Below, piece after piece: positions 7,459 through 14,973 of a stretch of DNA of 39,385 bases. The number at the start of each line of letters is the position of its first letter. The stretch's first letter is position 1. The translations under genes and the position numbers were made by a program. Origin of the DNA: CAZSAL01 sp964604825 (lineage in GTDB: Bacteria > Elusimicrobiota > Elusimicrobia > 2-01-FULL-59-12); NCBI GenBank assembly GCA_964604825.1, contig CAZSAL010000022.1:1-39385 (forward strand). Reading direction: 5' to 3'. The notes beneath the pieces are model-generated. The model saw only the letters and a list, made by a program, of their open reading frames with translations, made no database searches and was not told the DNA's origin.

Positions 7459-7479
7459 CGATCGGACTGGTGATCGGGT
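7459..7479 (+). repeat. Dispersed 21-bp motif, diverged copy 3
   Basis: Matches copies 1 and 2 at 17 of 21 positions (CGATCGGACTG then GTGATCGGGT). Lies just past the deaminase stop codon. Confidence 0.4.
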
Positions 7480-7573
7480 GCACGACTAGAGAGGGTTTTA
7501 CAGGGTGTCCAAGCAACTGGCCTAATTTGCTCACTGGCACCCGGCCGTCCCAATAGTGAACGGTTGCGCCGAA

Positions 7574-8107
7574 TCAATACTGTTTTTTCTCTGGAAGGCG
7601 GTCCCAGGCACGCAGAAGCGCCAGACAATCGGCGCGCATGAACCCGGGAATGATGCGCACAGGACTGGCGCCAAGCCGTGCCAAAGAACGATTGGAAATG
7701 TGCAGTTCGTTGAAGTTCCGTTTAGCCGCGTCTGCAATTGAGGCGCCGTAAATAACCGTATCAATGCGGGACCAGTGTATCGCGCTGAAGCACATCGGAC
7801 AGGGTTCGGTTGTGGAATAAATAACACATCCGGAAAGGTCGAAACTGCCAAGCAATCGCGAAGCGCTGCCTATGGCATTAACTTCCGCATGGCGGGTGGC
7901 ATCCTGGCGCTTCAGAACAGTATTGCGCGCCACAGCCAGAACCCGCCGGCCTTTCACAATACAGGCGCCGAACGGACCGCCATCCAGAAGCTTCAAGTTC
8001 TTCTCTGCCTCGCGCATGGCCAGGCGCATGAAGACCTTTGAGCAGTTTTTTTTGACCTTGGATCTCATTATTAATTTTCTGCTTGTCATCCTGCCATCAA
8101 CGGACAT
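7574..8107 (-). CDS. Nucleoside/guanine deaminase, zinc-dependent CMP-dCMP deaminase family
   Basis: Hydrolyses an amino group from a nucleobase or nucleoside. Zinc motifs are complete: HAEVNAI (His ligand plus catalytic Glu) and TEPCPMC (two Cys ligands). The segment GPFGACIVKGRR is the usual substrate loop. WSRIDTVIYGASIADAAKRNFNE resembles the GuaD-type guanine deaminases more than TadA or CodA, so a guanine deaminase role is my best guess. The 177-residue reading begins at an ATG (8107) with AAGGG ten bases upstream. ATGs at 8089 and 8068 are possible, and the conserved domain starts about 25 residues in. It is a single gene, flanked on both sides by copies of the 21-bp motif. Confidence 0.8.
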   Translation of the reverse strand: MSVDGRMTSRKLIMRSKVKKNCSKVFMRLAMREAEKNLKLLDGGPFGACIVKGRRVLAVARNTVLKRQDATRHAEVNAIGSASRLLGSFDLSGCVIYSTTEPCPMCFSAIHWSRIDTVIYGASIADAAKRNFNELHISNRSLARLGASPVRIIPGFMRADCLALLRAWDRLPEKKQY

Positions 8108-8263
8108 CAGGGCAGGCCCTTGCAGCCACCTGCGACTTTTTCCAAATCCGCTTCCGATAATGTACCTTTTTTAGAACGGCGGGCAGTACCAGATGCACCC
8201 CGCTAGCCGCATCTGACCGGTTCTACAAGTGAAACTCCCCCCCTTGTTGGAGCGGAGTTCCAC

Positions 8264-8274
8264 TGATCGGATTA
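8264..8274 (+). repeat. Half copy of the dispersed motif
   Basis: TGATCGGATTA only. It lies between the deaminase and the aldo/keto reductase. Confidence 0.3.
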
Positions 8275-8288
8275 ACAACGAAGAGGGA

Positions 8289-9296
8289 CTAGCGGCCGGT
8301 CATTTGCTCCAGCTTTTCCGGATAACGTGCCCCCTGCACTTTGATCTTTGACGATGCGCTATCGATTTCACGGAGATCGTCCGTCGTAAGTTCGAGCACG
8401 GCGGCTCCGAGATTCTCGTCGAGGCGCGCCAGTTTCGTCGTACCGGGGATCGGAACAATCCACGGCTTCCGGGCCAAGAGCCAGGCCAGCGCGATCTGCG
8501 CCACCGTTGCCTTCTTCCGCTGTGCGATTATGCTAAGCAAATCGATCAAGGCCTGATTCGTCTTGATAGCTTCCGGTGTGAAGCGCGGCAGAGAGCTGCG
8601 GAAGTCGGAGCTGTCGAACCTCGTTTTTTCGTCCATCTTGCCAGTGAGGAATCCCTTACCAAGCGGGCTGTACGTGACAAAACCGATCCCAAGCTCCTCA
8701 AGCGTCGGTATGACTTCCTTCTCGGGAGTCCTTGTCCACAGAGAGTATTCGCTCTGCAGGGCCGTGAGTGGCTGGACGGCGTGAGCGCGACGAATCGTTT
8801 GCACGCCTGCCTCAGAAAGGCCGAAATGCTTGACCTTCCCCTGCTTTATCAGGTCCTTCACTGCTCCAGCCACGTCTTCGATGGGCACGTTCGGGTCAAC
8901 CCGGTGCTGATACAGCAGGTCTATTTTCTCCACTCTGAGGCGCTTGAGCGAGCCCTCAACGGCCCGCTTGATGTGCTCCGGACGGCTGTTCAAACCCGGA
9001 GAACCATTCATCCCTCGCGGATCTAAATCAGGATTGAGGTCAAACCCGAACTTCGTGGCGATCACCACTTTTCCACGGAATGGAGCAAGCGCTTCACCTA
9101 AGAGTTCTTCGTTTATGTATGGGCCATAGACCTCGGCGGTGTCAAAGAATGTGACGCCGCGTTCTACGGCGGCCCGGAGAAGCGAGGTCATCTCCTGCTT
9201 GTCTTTGGGCGGACCGTAGGAAAAGCTCATCCCCATACAGCCGAGACCGAGAGTCGAAACTTCCAGGTTGCTGCGTCCTAATTTGCGCTTCTGCAT
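8289..9296 (-). CDS. Aldo/keto reductase
   Basis: NADPH-dependent carbonyl reductase of the AKR fold (TIM barrel), 335 residues. The catalytic tetrad is present: Asp and Tyr in FFDTAEVYG, Lys in VIATKFGF, His in LLYQHRVDP. The C-terminal IPGTTKLARLDENLGA stretch is the usual cofactor-binding loop. It resembles the AKR13-like reductases of aldehydes and quinones. ATG at 9296 was chosen because GGGAGG lies five bases upstream; 11 extra codons upstream are not AKR-like. It is 173 bp downstream of the rubrerythrin gene on the same strand, so a joint stress response is possible. Confidence 0.9.
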   Translation of the reverse strand: MQKRKLGRSNLEVSTLGLGCMGMSFSYGPPKDKQEMTSLLRAAVERGVTFFDTAEVYGPYINEELLGEALAPFRGKVVIATKFGFDLNPDLDPRGMNGSPGLNSRPEHIKRAVEGSLKRLRVEKIDLLYQHRVDPNVPIEDVAGAVKDLIKQGKVKHFGLSEAGVQTIRRAHAVQPLTALQSEYSLWTRTPEKEVIPTLEELGIGFVTYSPLGKGFLTGKMDEKTRFDSSDFRSSLPRFTPEAIKTNQALIDLLSIIAQRKKATVAQIALAWLLARKPWIVPIPGTTKLARLDENLGAAVLELTTDDLREIDSASSKIKVQGARYPEKLEQMTGR

Positions 9297-9469
9297 ATTC
9301 CCTCCCACAATTCTTGAGGAGCGAATCACTTCTATCTCCCTCTACACATTCTAAGAAAATTGGGTCAAATATGCGGTTTCTTAAAAAACCCGGAAAAGCA
9401 GTGCGGCAAAGACGGACTTCGGATGTTTTCAGTCGCCCGGCCGGCGGGTGGAGAAAATTGAGGGGATTT

Positions 9470-10018
9470 TTAGAGAATAGTTTCGAAACGCTCTTTTGGG
9501 GCCCGGCAGATCGCACAGTCCCGCAGCGCTTCAAGCGTCGAACCACAGACAGGGCAGACGTAATAAGGCCCTGCCGCTTTCCGCCAGGACTCAAGATTTT
9601 CCAGCGCCAGCGTATAGAGAGCGGCATGCTCAGCCTCGACCGCAAGCGCCAGCGAGAAAGTGCGGACCGCAGCCGCATTGTTTTCCGCCCGGGCCTGCGC
9701 CAGGAAATTTGGATACATGACGTCCCGCTCGTAGACCTCTCCTTTGATCGCTTCTCGAAGATTTTCCCGCGTGGACTGGACGTTAACCGGCTGAATCGCC
9801 GCGCTTGCCGTTGCGTCCATGCGGCGGATGACCGCGGCGTGGTTTGCCGCATGTATTTCCTCAGCCCGGGACGCCGCCCGGAAGAGCCGCGCCGCCTGCG
9901 CGTAGCCTTCTTCGTCCGCTTTCTTCGCGAACGCCAGGTAGCGGGCGCGGGCGTTCGATTCCCCGTTGAACGCAGCCTGAAGATTCTCCAGTGTTGATGC
10001 GGCGGTTTGATCAGTCAT
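9470..10018 (-). CDS. rbr: Rubrerythrin with C-terminal rubredoxin domain
   Basis: Reduces hydrogen peroxide in the cytoplasm of anaerobes and microaerophiles. The 182-residue protein has a four-helix ferritin-like domain with the diiron ligands in NGESNARARYLAFA, RAEEIHAANHA, GEVYERDVMYP and AVEAEHAALY. The C-terminal domain YYVCPVCGS...CAICRAPKE carries two CxxC pairs for the rubredoxin iron. Length and order are as in the usual family, and the rubredoxin portion is the short type. GAGGGAG lies about seven bases before the ATG. Its presence suggests a lifestyle with low or intermittent oxygen. Confidence 0.93.
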   Translation of the reverse strand: MTDQTAASTLENLQAAFNGESNARARYLAFAKKADEEGYAQAARLFRAASRAEEIHAANHAAVIRRMDATASAAIQPVNVQSTRENLREAIKGEVYERDVMYPNFLAQARAENNAAAVRTFSLALAVEAEHAALYTLALENLESWRKAAGPYYVCPVCGSTLEALRDCAICRAPKERFETIL

Positions 10019-10089
10019 AAATTTCTCCCTCGAAAAATTTGTACGCGGCTATTTTATTGAACGCTCAGATTGGAAACCCGGCAACACTT

Positions 10090-10101
10090 AAAACCTGGGA
10101 C
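10090..10101 (+). repeat. Twelve-mer AAAACCTGGGAC, copy 2 of 3
   Basis: The same twelve bases occur at 3410-3421 and 39105-39116. This copy runs into CATCCCAG and so forms a small hairpin. It lies between genes. Confidence 0.4.
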
Positions 10102-10127
10102 ATCCCAGTAAGGCGTCTAAATGAGTT

Positions 10128-10778
10128 CTAGTCCTGCGACTTCTGGATATCCACTACGGCCTGATGGTAGGCGTCTTCCAGCGCCTGCTGCGTTTCTTTC
10201 GTTACATCCCGAACTTCCGCGGCAAGTTCTCTGCTCTGACTTTTGATCTCCTTGTTGATAGAGGCTATATCCTTATTGATGCGTCCGGCCTCTTTTTTCA
10301 AACGGTTAGCTTCTCTTTTGGCGGTCCGGGTATTCTGCTGGAGCAGCGCGTCCGCCTCCTGAAGCCTGGATTTAACTTCCTTCTCAAGGCCCTGCCGGCG
10401 CTTGATCGATTCTTTCACTTTTGCATCCCAGCGATCGATCATCTGCTTTAAGGAAACAATTTCTTTTTCATGGAAAGTCACCATGCTTTGCAGCGGGGCA
10501 ACGCAGCCAGCCAGCACGACGGGCTCGATTTCCGCTTTTTTTGGTTCTTCGATCTTGGATACCGGCGCAGGCGTCTCAGACTTCGTCTGCGTCGAAACTG
10601 CTACCGGCGCAGGCGCCGGCACAGCGGACTTCGTTTCGGACGAAACGGCGACCGGCGATGCCACCGGCGCAACTGTAGCCTCGGGAGCAGTCCGGGTTCC
10701 CGAACTGGCAGCGGGCGTATCCAGCGCGTAAGCAACAGTGACGCCAAAAATTAAAACTGCGGCAACCAGGGTTCTCAT
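10128..10778 (-). CDS. Secreted protein with Ala/Pro/Thr linker and coiled coil, function unknown
   Basis: 216 residues. Residues 1-18 are a signal peptide (MRTLVAAVLIFGVTVAYA). Then comes a low-complexity Ala/Pro/Thr/Ser linker in which APVAVS-type units with ETKS or QTKS are repeated about twice, and then a charged helical region (from LKQMIDRWDAK to the end) rich in Lys/Glu/Arg, likely a long coiled coil. ATG at 10778 has AAGGAG six bases upstream; a longer reading from 10826 has no such site. A single Cys in VLAGCVAP lies before the coil. The protein probably sits in the periplasm, perhaps touching peptidoglycan. I do not recognise a family. Confidence 0.7.
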   Translation of the reverse strand: MRTLVAAVLIFGVTVAYALDTPAASSGTRTAPEATVAPVASPVAVSSETKSAVPAPAPVAVSTQTKSETPAPVSKIEEPKKAEIEPVVLAGCVAPLQSMVTFHEKEIVSLKQMIDRWDAKVKESIKRRQGLEKEVKSRLQEADALLQQNTRTAKREANRLKKEAGRINKDIASINKEIKSQSRELAAEVRDVTKETQQALEDAYHQAVVDIQKSQD

Positions 10779-10886
10779 ATGATCTCCTTTTTCCATCAGA
10801 CTCTTCTGATTTCCTTCGCTGGCCAAATTTTACCACATCCGGGGAACGGTGCCGTTTATAACAGATGACGATTCAACTGTCATCCA

Positions 10887-12134
10887 TTATGCGGTACCAA
10901 GGCCTTGGAATCCTGGAGCCGCGCGGCCAGCTATCCATCCGGTGGTCCAGGCGCTCTGTAAGTTGAATCCACCGGTGACCCCGTCAATATCCAGGATCTC
11001 CCCGGCGAAAAAGAGGCCCTGGCAGCGCTTGCTTTCCATGGTGCGGAAGTCCACTTCGTCCAGCGGGATGCCTCCGCAGGTGACGAATTCTTCTTTGAAC
11101 GCGTTTTTTCCCGTTACCCTGTATGCGCCGTCCGTTAGCTGCCCGGCCAGCGCATACAACGGCTCGTTGCCCACTTCAGTCCAGTGCGCCGACTCGCGAA
11201 TCCCCGCGGACTGTACCAGGCGCGCCCACAACCGACGCGGCAGATCCGTGAGGTTATCGCCCGGCACGTTTTTGCCCGGCCGCGCCGCGCGCGCCCGGCG
11301 CAGGCGCTCAAGACAGAAATCAAATCTCTCGCCTGTCCAGTTCACTTTCAGCGCCGCCTGATAGCCACAGGCGTGCAGCTCGCGCGCGCCCCAGGCCGAT
11401 AATGCCAGAACTGCCGGGCCGCTCAAGCCCCAATGGGTTATGAGCACCGGCCCCTGCTCCCGCAGGCGGGTTCCTTCGAGCGAAAGCTCCGCAGACGGGG
11501 CCGCCAGGCCGGATAGACCTTCGAGCCTGCGATCCGGGATCGTGAACGTAAAAAGTGAAGGGACTGGCGGAACCAGCGAATGCCCCAGGGCGCGCGCCCA
11601 TTCCCAGCCTGGAGGACTGCTTCCGGTTGCCAGGACCAGACGGTCTGCAGACAAATCTCCGCCGCCCGCCAGTACGAGGTGAAAGCGTGGGACTTCCGGA
11701 TTTGCGGACGTTTCGATTTCCTCAATCAGCGCATTGGTCTTCAGCCGCACCCCCGCGCCGGCCGCCTGCGCCCGCAGGCAGTCGATCACAGTATCGGAAC
11801 GATCACCGACGGGGAATATGCGTCCGTCGGGTTCGGTTTTGAGACGCACCCCCCGGGATTCGAACCAGGCGATGGTGTCCTGCGGCTGGAAGCGGGAGAA
11901 CGGCCCAAGCAGCGCCTGTCCTCCCCGCGGATAAGAGCGTACCAGCATGGCGGGATCAAAGCAGGCGTGGCTAACGTTGCAGCGCCCGCCGCCTGAAACG
12001 CGCACCTTCGCCAACACGTGCGAACTTCGCTCCAACAGGATCACAGTCCAGGCGGGATGGGTCTCCGCTGCCGCGATCGCCGCAAAAAAACCTGCAGCGC
12101 CGCCGCCGACAACTATTATGCAGGGAGGAATCAT
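10887..12134 (-). CDS. HI0933-family flavoprotein (NAD(P)/FAD-dependent oxidoreductase)
   Basis: A 415-residue FAD enzyme of the HI0933/YhiN group. The Rossmann GxGxxG reads VVGGGAAGFFAA at the very N terminus. The signature KVRVSGGGRCNVSH is intact near 45-60. The C-terminal GEILDIDGVTGGFNLQSAW segment closes the FAD site. The physiological substrate is unknown for most members; some act in bile-acid or steroid reduction. The ATG at 12134 begins within a few residues of the GxGxxG, which fits the family. No ribosome site is obvious. It is a single gene. Confidence 0.9.
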   Translation of the reverse strand: MIPPCIIVVGGGAAGFFAAIAAAETHPAWTVILLERSSHVLAKVRVSGGGRCNVSHACFDPAMLVRSYPRGGQALLGPFSRFQPQDTIAWFESRGVRLKTEPDGRIFPVGDRSDTVIDCLRAQAAGAGVRLKTNALIEEIETSANPEVPRFHLVLAGGGDLSADRLVLATGSSPPGWEWARALGHSLVPPVPSLFTFTIPDRRLEGLSGLAAPSAELSLEGTRLREQGPVLITHWGLSGPAVLALSAWGARELHACGYQAALKVNWTGERFDFCLERLRRARAARPGKNVPGDNLTDLPRRLWARLVQSAGIRESAHWTEVGNEPLYALAGQLTDGAYRVTGKNAFKEEFVTCGGIPLDEVDFRTMESKRCQGLFFAGEILDIDGVTGGFNLQSAWTTGWIAGRAAPGFQGLGTA

Positions 12135-12261
12135 GCAGCCATTGTAGCGGTTCTATTCGACCCTGTTCACGCGGCAGCCCTGGTCGTGATTATTCTCTAC
12201 CGGCCAGCGCCGCCTGACAGCAAACGTCCTGGCCATCGTTAAGTGCGGAATTAGTATCAGA

Positions 12262-13131
12262 TTAATTCTGGCCGGTAGCCCAGAGGCGGCCCGCGGCATC
12301 CGACTTCAGGCGGGCGTTATCAGGGAATTCATCTATCAGGCGGCGGTATGCCTGCGCCGCCTCTGCCGGAAGTCCCCTGCGTTCCAGGATGATCCCCATG
12401 GCATAGAGGGCTCCGGCGCGGACCCGCGGATCAGGGCTGCTGTCGTAAATGCGCCGGACGGCGCTCAGGCTGTTGGAAGGCAGGACCGGATTACGGATAA
12501 GACTGTCCGTATCCGGCATCGTCATGGAGGGCGCTTCTGGCTGAGTCACGGTCTTTTCATCCGAGGCGAGCATCAGATCAGGCGACTGCTGAGAGCTTCT
12601 GCCTGATTGCACCAGGACAGGCGCAAGCGGCTTAACCAGCGGACGGTCCGTCCAGGTCCTCTCTATAGTGACCGTCCTGGCTGCAAGCACGAGACCGGTT
12701 TCAACCTGAACTATGCGCGCATGGACCTCCGTTCTGCTGCCGCTTACATCGATCAAGGTCCCGGTGACCACGGCATCCACAGCCAGTATTTTTCCCCACT
12801 TCCACACTGCTGCGGCAGGCGTTACTCCGGAAGATTCGATTTTCATTTCCTGAAGGACTTTGGATAAGAGCGACCGTTCAACCACCTGCACGTCGCGGCG
12901 CCCGGCCAGGCAGGTGATGAGCCGTTCCGAAACAAGGGAAGACCCGCTGGAAATCCCTCCGCCCGGATATTCGAAAGGCACAACAGCAACTTTATGGCCG
13001 GGCAGTCCAGCAAGCCCTTTAGCGAGTTCCCTGGCCACAGGCTCTAATGGATCTGCCTGCGCGCGGACCGCCAACCCTGCGAAAAATCCCGTCAAAACCG
13101 CGCAGCGCAGAAAAGTCCGGAAGCCTTTCAT
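12262..13131 (-). CDS. Secreted CsgG/FlgO-like protein with C-terminal tetratricopeptide segment
   Basis: 289 residues. A signal peptide (MKGFRTFLRCAVLTGFF to AQA) precedes a CsgG-type alpha/beta domain (HKVAVVPFEYPGGG, a Ser-rich loop, RLITCLAGRRDVQVVERSLLSKVL, then GKILAVDAVVTGTLID). A low-complexity middle part is followed by a C-terminal tetratricopeptide-like helical repeat near residues 240-285 (AQAYRRLIDEFPDNARLKS). CsgG-fold proteins act at the outer membrane in curli secretion or in other envelope assemblies. There is no lipobox Cys after the signal peptide, so it may be periplasmic. ATG 13131 was preferred on the signal peptide; GAGG is three bases upstream. It diverges from the Sel1 and CsgG-lipoprotein pair. 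Confidence 0.7.
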   Translation of the reverse strand: MKGFRTFLRCAVLTGFFAGLAVRAQADPLEPVARELAKGLAGLPGHKVAVVPFEYPGGGISSGSSLVSERLITCLAGRRDVQVVERSLLSKVLQEMKIESSGVTPAAAVWKWGKILAVDAVVTGTLIDVSGSRTEVHARIVQVETGLVLAARTVTIERTWTDRPLVKPLAPVLVQSGRSSQQSPDLMLASDEKTVTQPEAPSMTMPDTDSLIRNPVLPSNSLSAVRRIYDSSPDPRVRAGALYAMGIILERRGLPAEAAQAYRRLIDEFPDNARLKSDAAGRLWATGQN

Positions 13132-13249
13132 AGCCTCAGAATTGTTCCAAATTCTCATTCGGAGTTCCAGCCCAAAACCGGCCAGGCGTCAGTTTCATAT
13201 TACAAGCTTATATGGAAAACTCTCTATCCGCTATGCTAATCTTTAACTA

Positions 13250-14209
13250 ATGAAATGCTTTGGGAAAACTTTCCCTGTTATTTTCCTCTCGGTGTGGGTC
13301 GGGTCGACCGCTCAAAAGATCTGGGCGGCAAACGCGCCGTCTCCTTTCCTTAATCAAATTCATCAGGACTTTCAAACCGGTCATGAAAAAGACGGCGTAG
13401 CCCTGCTCCAGAAAGAAGCGTCAAGCGGTAATCCCGAGGCGCAGTACGGGCTGGGAATTTTATATGAGCACGGCCTGCCGGAAGCAGGAATACCCAAAGA
13501 TATTGGACAGGCTGTGCAGTGGTACCGCGCCGCTGCAGAAAAAAACCACGCTCCTTCCCAGAACAACCTGGGTTTTCTTTATTACACGGGCCGGGGAGTA
13601 GCCAGAAGCTATACGGAGGCTTTACGCTGGTACACGGCATCAGCGTCCCAGGGAGATGCTGAGGCGCAGTGCAGCCTTGGACATATGTATTACTGGGGTC
13701 ACGGAGTAAAAAAGAACGTACCGAAAGCGCTTGACCTTTACCGCCAGTCAGCTGAAAAAGGCAACGCCACTGCCATGAACAACCTGGCCTATTTATACGA
13801 GCACGGAAAGGGTGTTCATCGGGATTTTAAAGAAGCAACCTACTGGTACAAACGCGCAGCGGTGAGCGGGCACAGCTACGCGCAGATGAATCTTGGAGAA
13901 ATGTACGAAAACGGCGTGGGTGCGCGCCGCAATTACGGCAGGGCGCTGAGCTGGTACAAAAAGGCCGCGGAAAAGGGGCGCGCCCATGCGCAGTTGAAAC
14001 TGGGACGGCTCTATGAACATGGACGGGGCGCCCGCAAAGATCTGGTGGAAGCGTATGCCTGGTACTCGCTGGCATCGCAGAACGGCCATGTAGAGACACA
14101 GATCCAGGCCGCCAAGGCATTGACCCGTCTGACAAATCAACTCACACCTGCGCAGATTGCGGAGGCGAAAGACCGCGCCTCGCATTTGATCGAAGGAAAA
14201 GCGCAATGA
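13250..14209 (+). CDS. Secreted Sel1-repeat protein
   Basis: 319 residues with an N-terminal signal peptide (to about residue 30) and six Sel1-like repeats of about 36 residues, each with the pattern A-x-AQ-xxLG-xxYE-xGxG-xxx-xxAxxWYxxAAxxGx, spanning roughly 60-275. Sel1 repeats form a superhelix that binds other proteins; in bacteria they often help assemble envelope complexes. The downstream lipoprotein gene overlaps by four bases (ATGA), so the two are cotranslated. The start at 13250 has no ribosome site. A possible -10 (TATGCT, 13232-13237) is so close that the leader would be only a few bases. Confidence 0.85.
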   Translation: MKCFGKTFPVIFLSVWVGSTAQKIWAANAPSPFLNQIHQDFQTGHEKDGVALLQKEASSGNPEAQYGLGILYEHGLPEAGIPKDIGQAVQWYRAAAEKNHAPSQNNLGFLYYTGRGVARSYTEALRWYTASASQGDAEAQCSLGHMYYWGHGVKKNVPKALDLYRQSAEKGNATAMNNLAYLYEHGKGVHRDFKEATYWYKRAAVSGHSYAQMNLGEMYENGVGARRNYGRALSWYKKAAEKGRAHAQLKLGRLYEHGRGARKDLVEAYAWYSLASQNGHVETQIQAAKALTRLTNQLTPAQIAEAKDRASHLIEGKAQ

Positions 14210-14904
14210 GTAATACGGCGCGGAACCGTTTTCTATGGGGTATCTGCCTGTCTGGCGTGTGCGTGTTCCTTGGCTGCGCCACGCCCGCAGTTGTGTTTGT
14301 CAGCCCGGATTATAATCCTCAACAGCTCAAACGCGTAGCCATAATGGATTTTGACGACTTCCCCGGCCAGTCTGGAACCGGCCCTTTGGTGTCCGACATC
14401 TTTGGTAAGTATCTGATCTCCTCGCCCTTTCAACTGATCGAGCGCAGCGAGGTGGACAAAATCCTTCAGGCTCAGAATATCAGCGCATCAGAAGCGTCCA
14501 ATCCGGCGCAGACCGAGGCCGTTGGCAAAGTCCTGGGCGTAAATGCGGTTGTGCTGGGAAGCCTTTCCGAATTTTCCAACACAAGCGAACAAACCGTGAT
14601 GGTGGATATTCCGCAGGAACAGACAGACCCCGTACTGGGAGAGATCTATACCCGGCATGGCCCAGTAATGGGAGTGACCGGTTATACCACCACGGTGACT
14701 GACCAGTCAGTGCCAGAAACTGAGACTCTGCCTGCAAGGGTGGGGATCAGCGCGCGAATGGTGGACGTCAAGACGGGAGCCGTATTATGGAGCGGCTCCA
14801 GTTCCGCAGACGGCATGAACCTTTCCTCAGCGGCTGAAGACGCGTCTTCCAGTTTAGTTCAAGCCCTTCAAAAGGCCATAGCAAAACAAAAGCTGCCCTC
14901 CTGA
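14206..14904 (+). CDS. CsgG-like outer-membrane lipoprotein
   Basis: 232 residues. The N terminus has a hydrophobic stretch ending in a lipobox VFLGC (Cys at about residue 24), so the protein is a lipoprotein. The rest is a CsgG-type domain: LKRVAIMDFDDFPGQSG, QLIERSEVDKILQAQNIS, then VGKVLGVNAVVLGSLSEF and ARVGISARMVDVKTGAVLWSG, which is the standard order. CsgG forms a secretion pore for curli. Here no curli genes are nearby and the loop region TYTxxVT differs, so a curli role is not shown. It overlaps the Sel1 gene and probably works with it and with the divergent CsgG-TPR protein. Confidence 0.83.
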   Translation: MSNTARNRFLWGICLSGVCVFLGCATPAVVFVSPDYNPQQLKRVAIMDFDDFPGQSGTGPLVSDIFGKYLISSPFQLIERSEVDKILQAQNISASEASNPAQTEAVGKVLGVNAVVLGSLSEFSNTSEQTVMVDIPQEQTDPVLGEIYTRHGPVMGVTGYTTTVTDQSVPETETLPARVGISARMVDVKTGAVLWSGSSSADGMNLSSAAEDASSSLVQALQKAIAKQKLPS

Positions 14905-14973
14905 CCGGCCTAAAAACCTTTTATCCTAAGTACTGCCTTTCACAGGATCACAGCGGGTTTGGAAATCAGCTAT

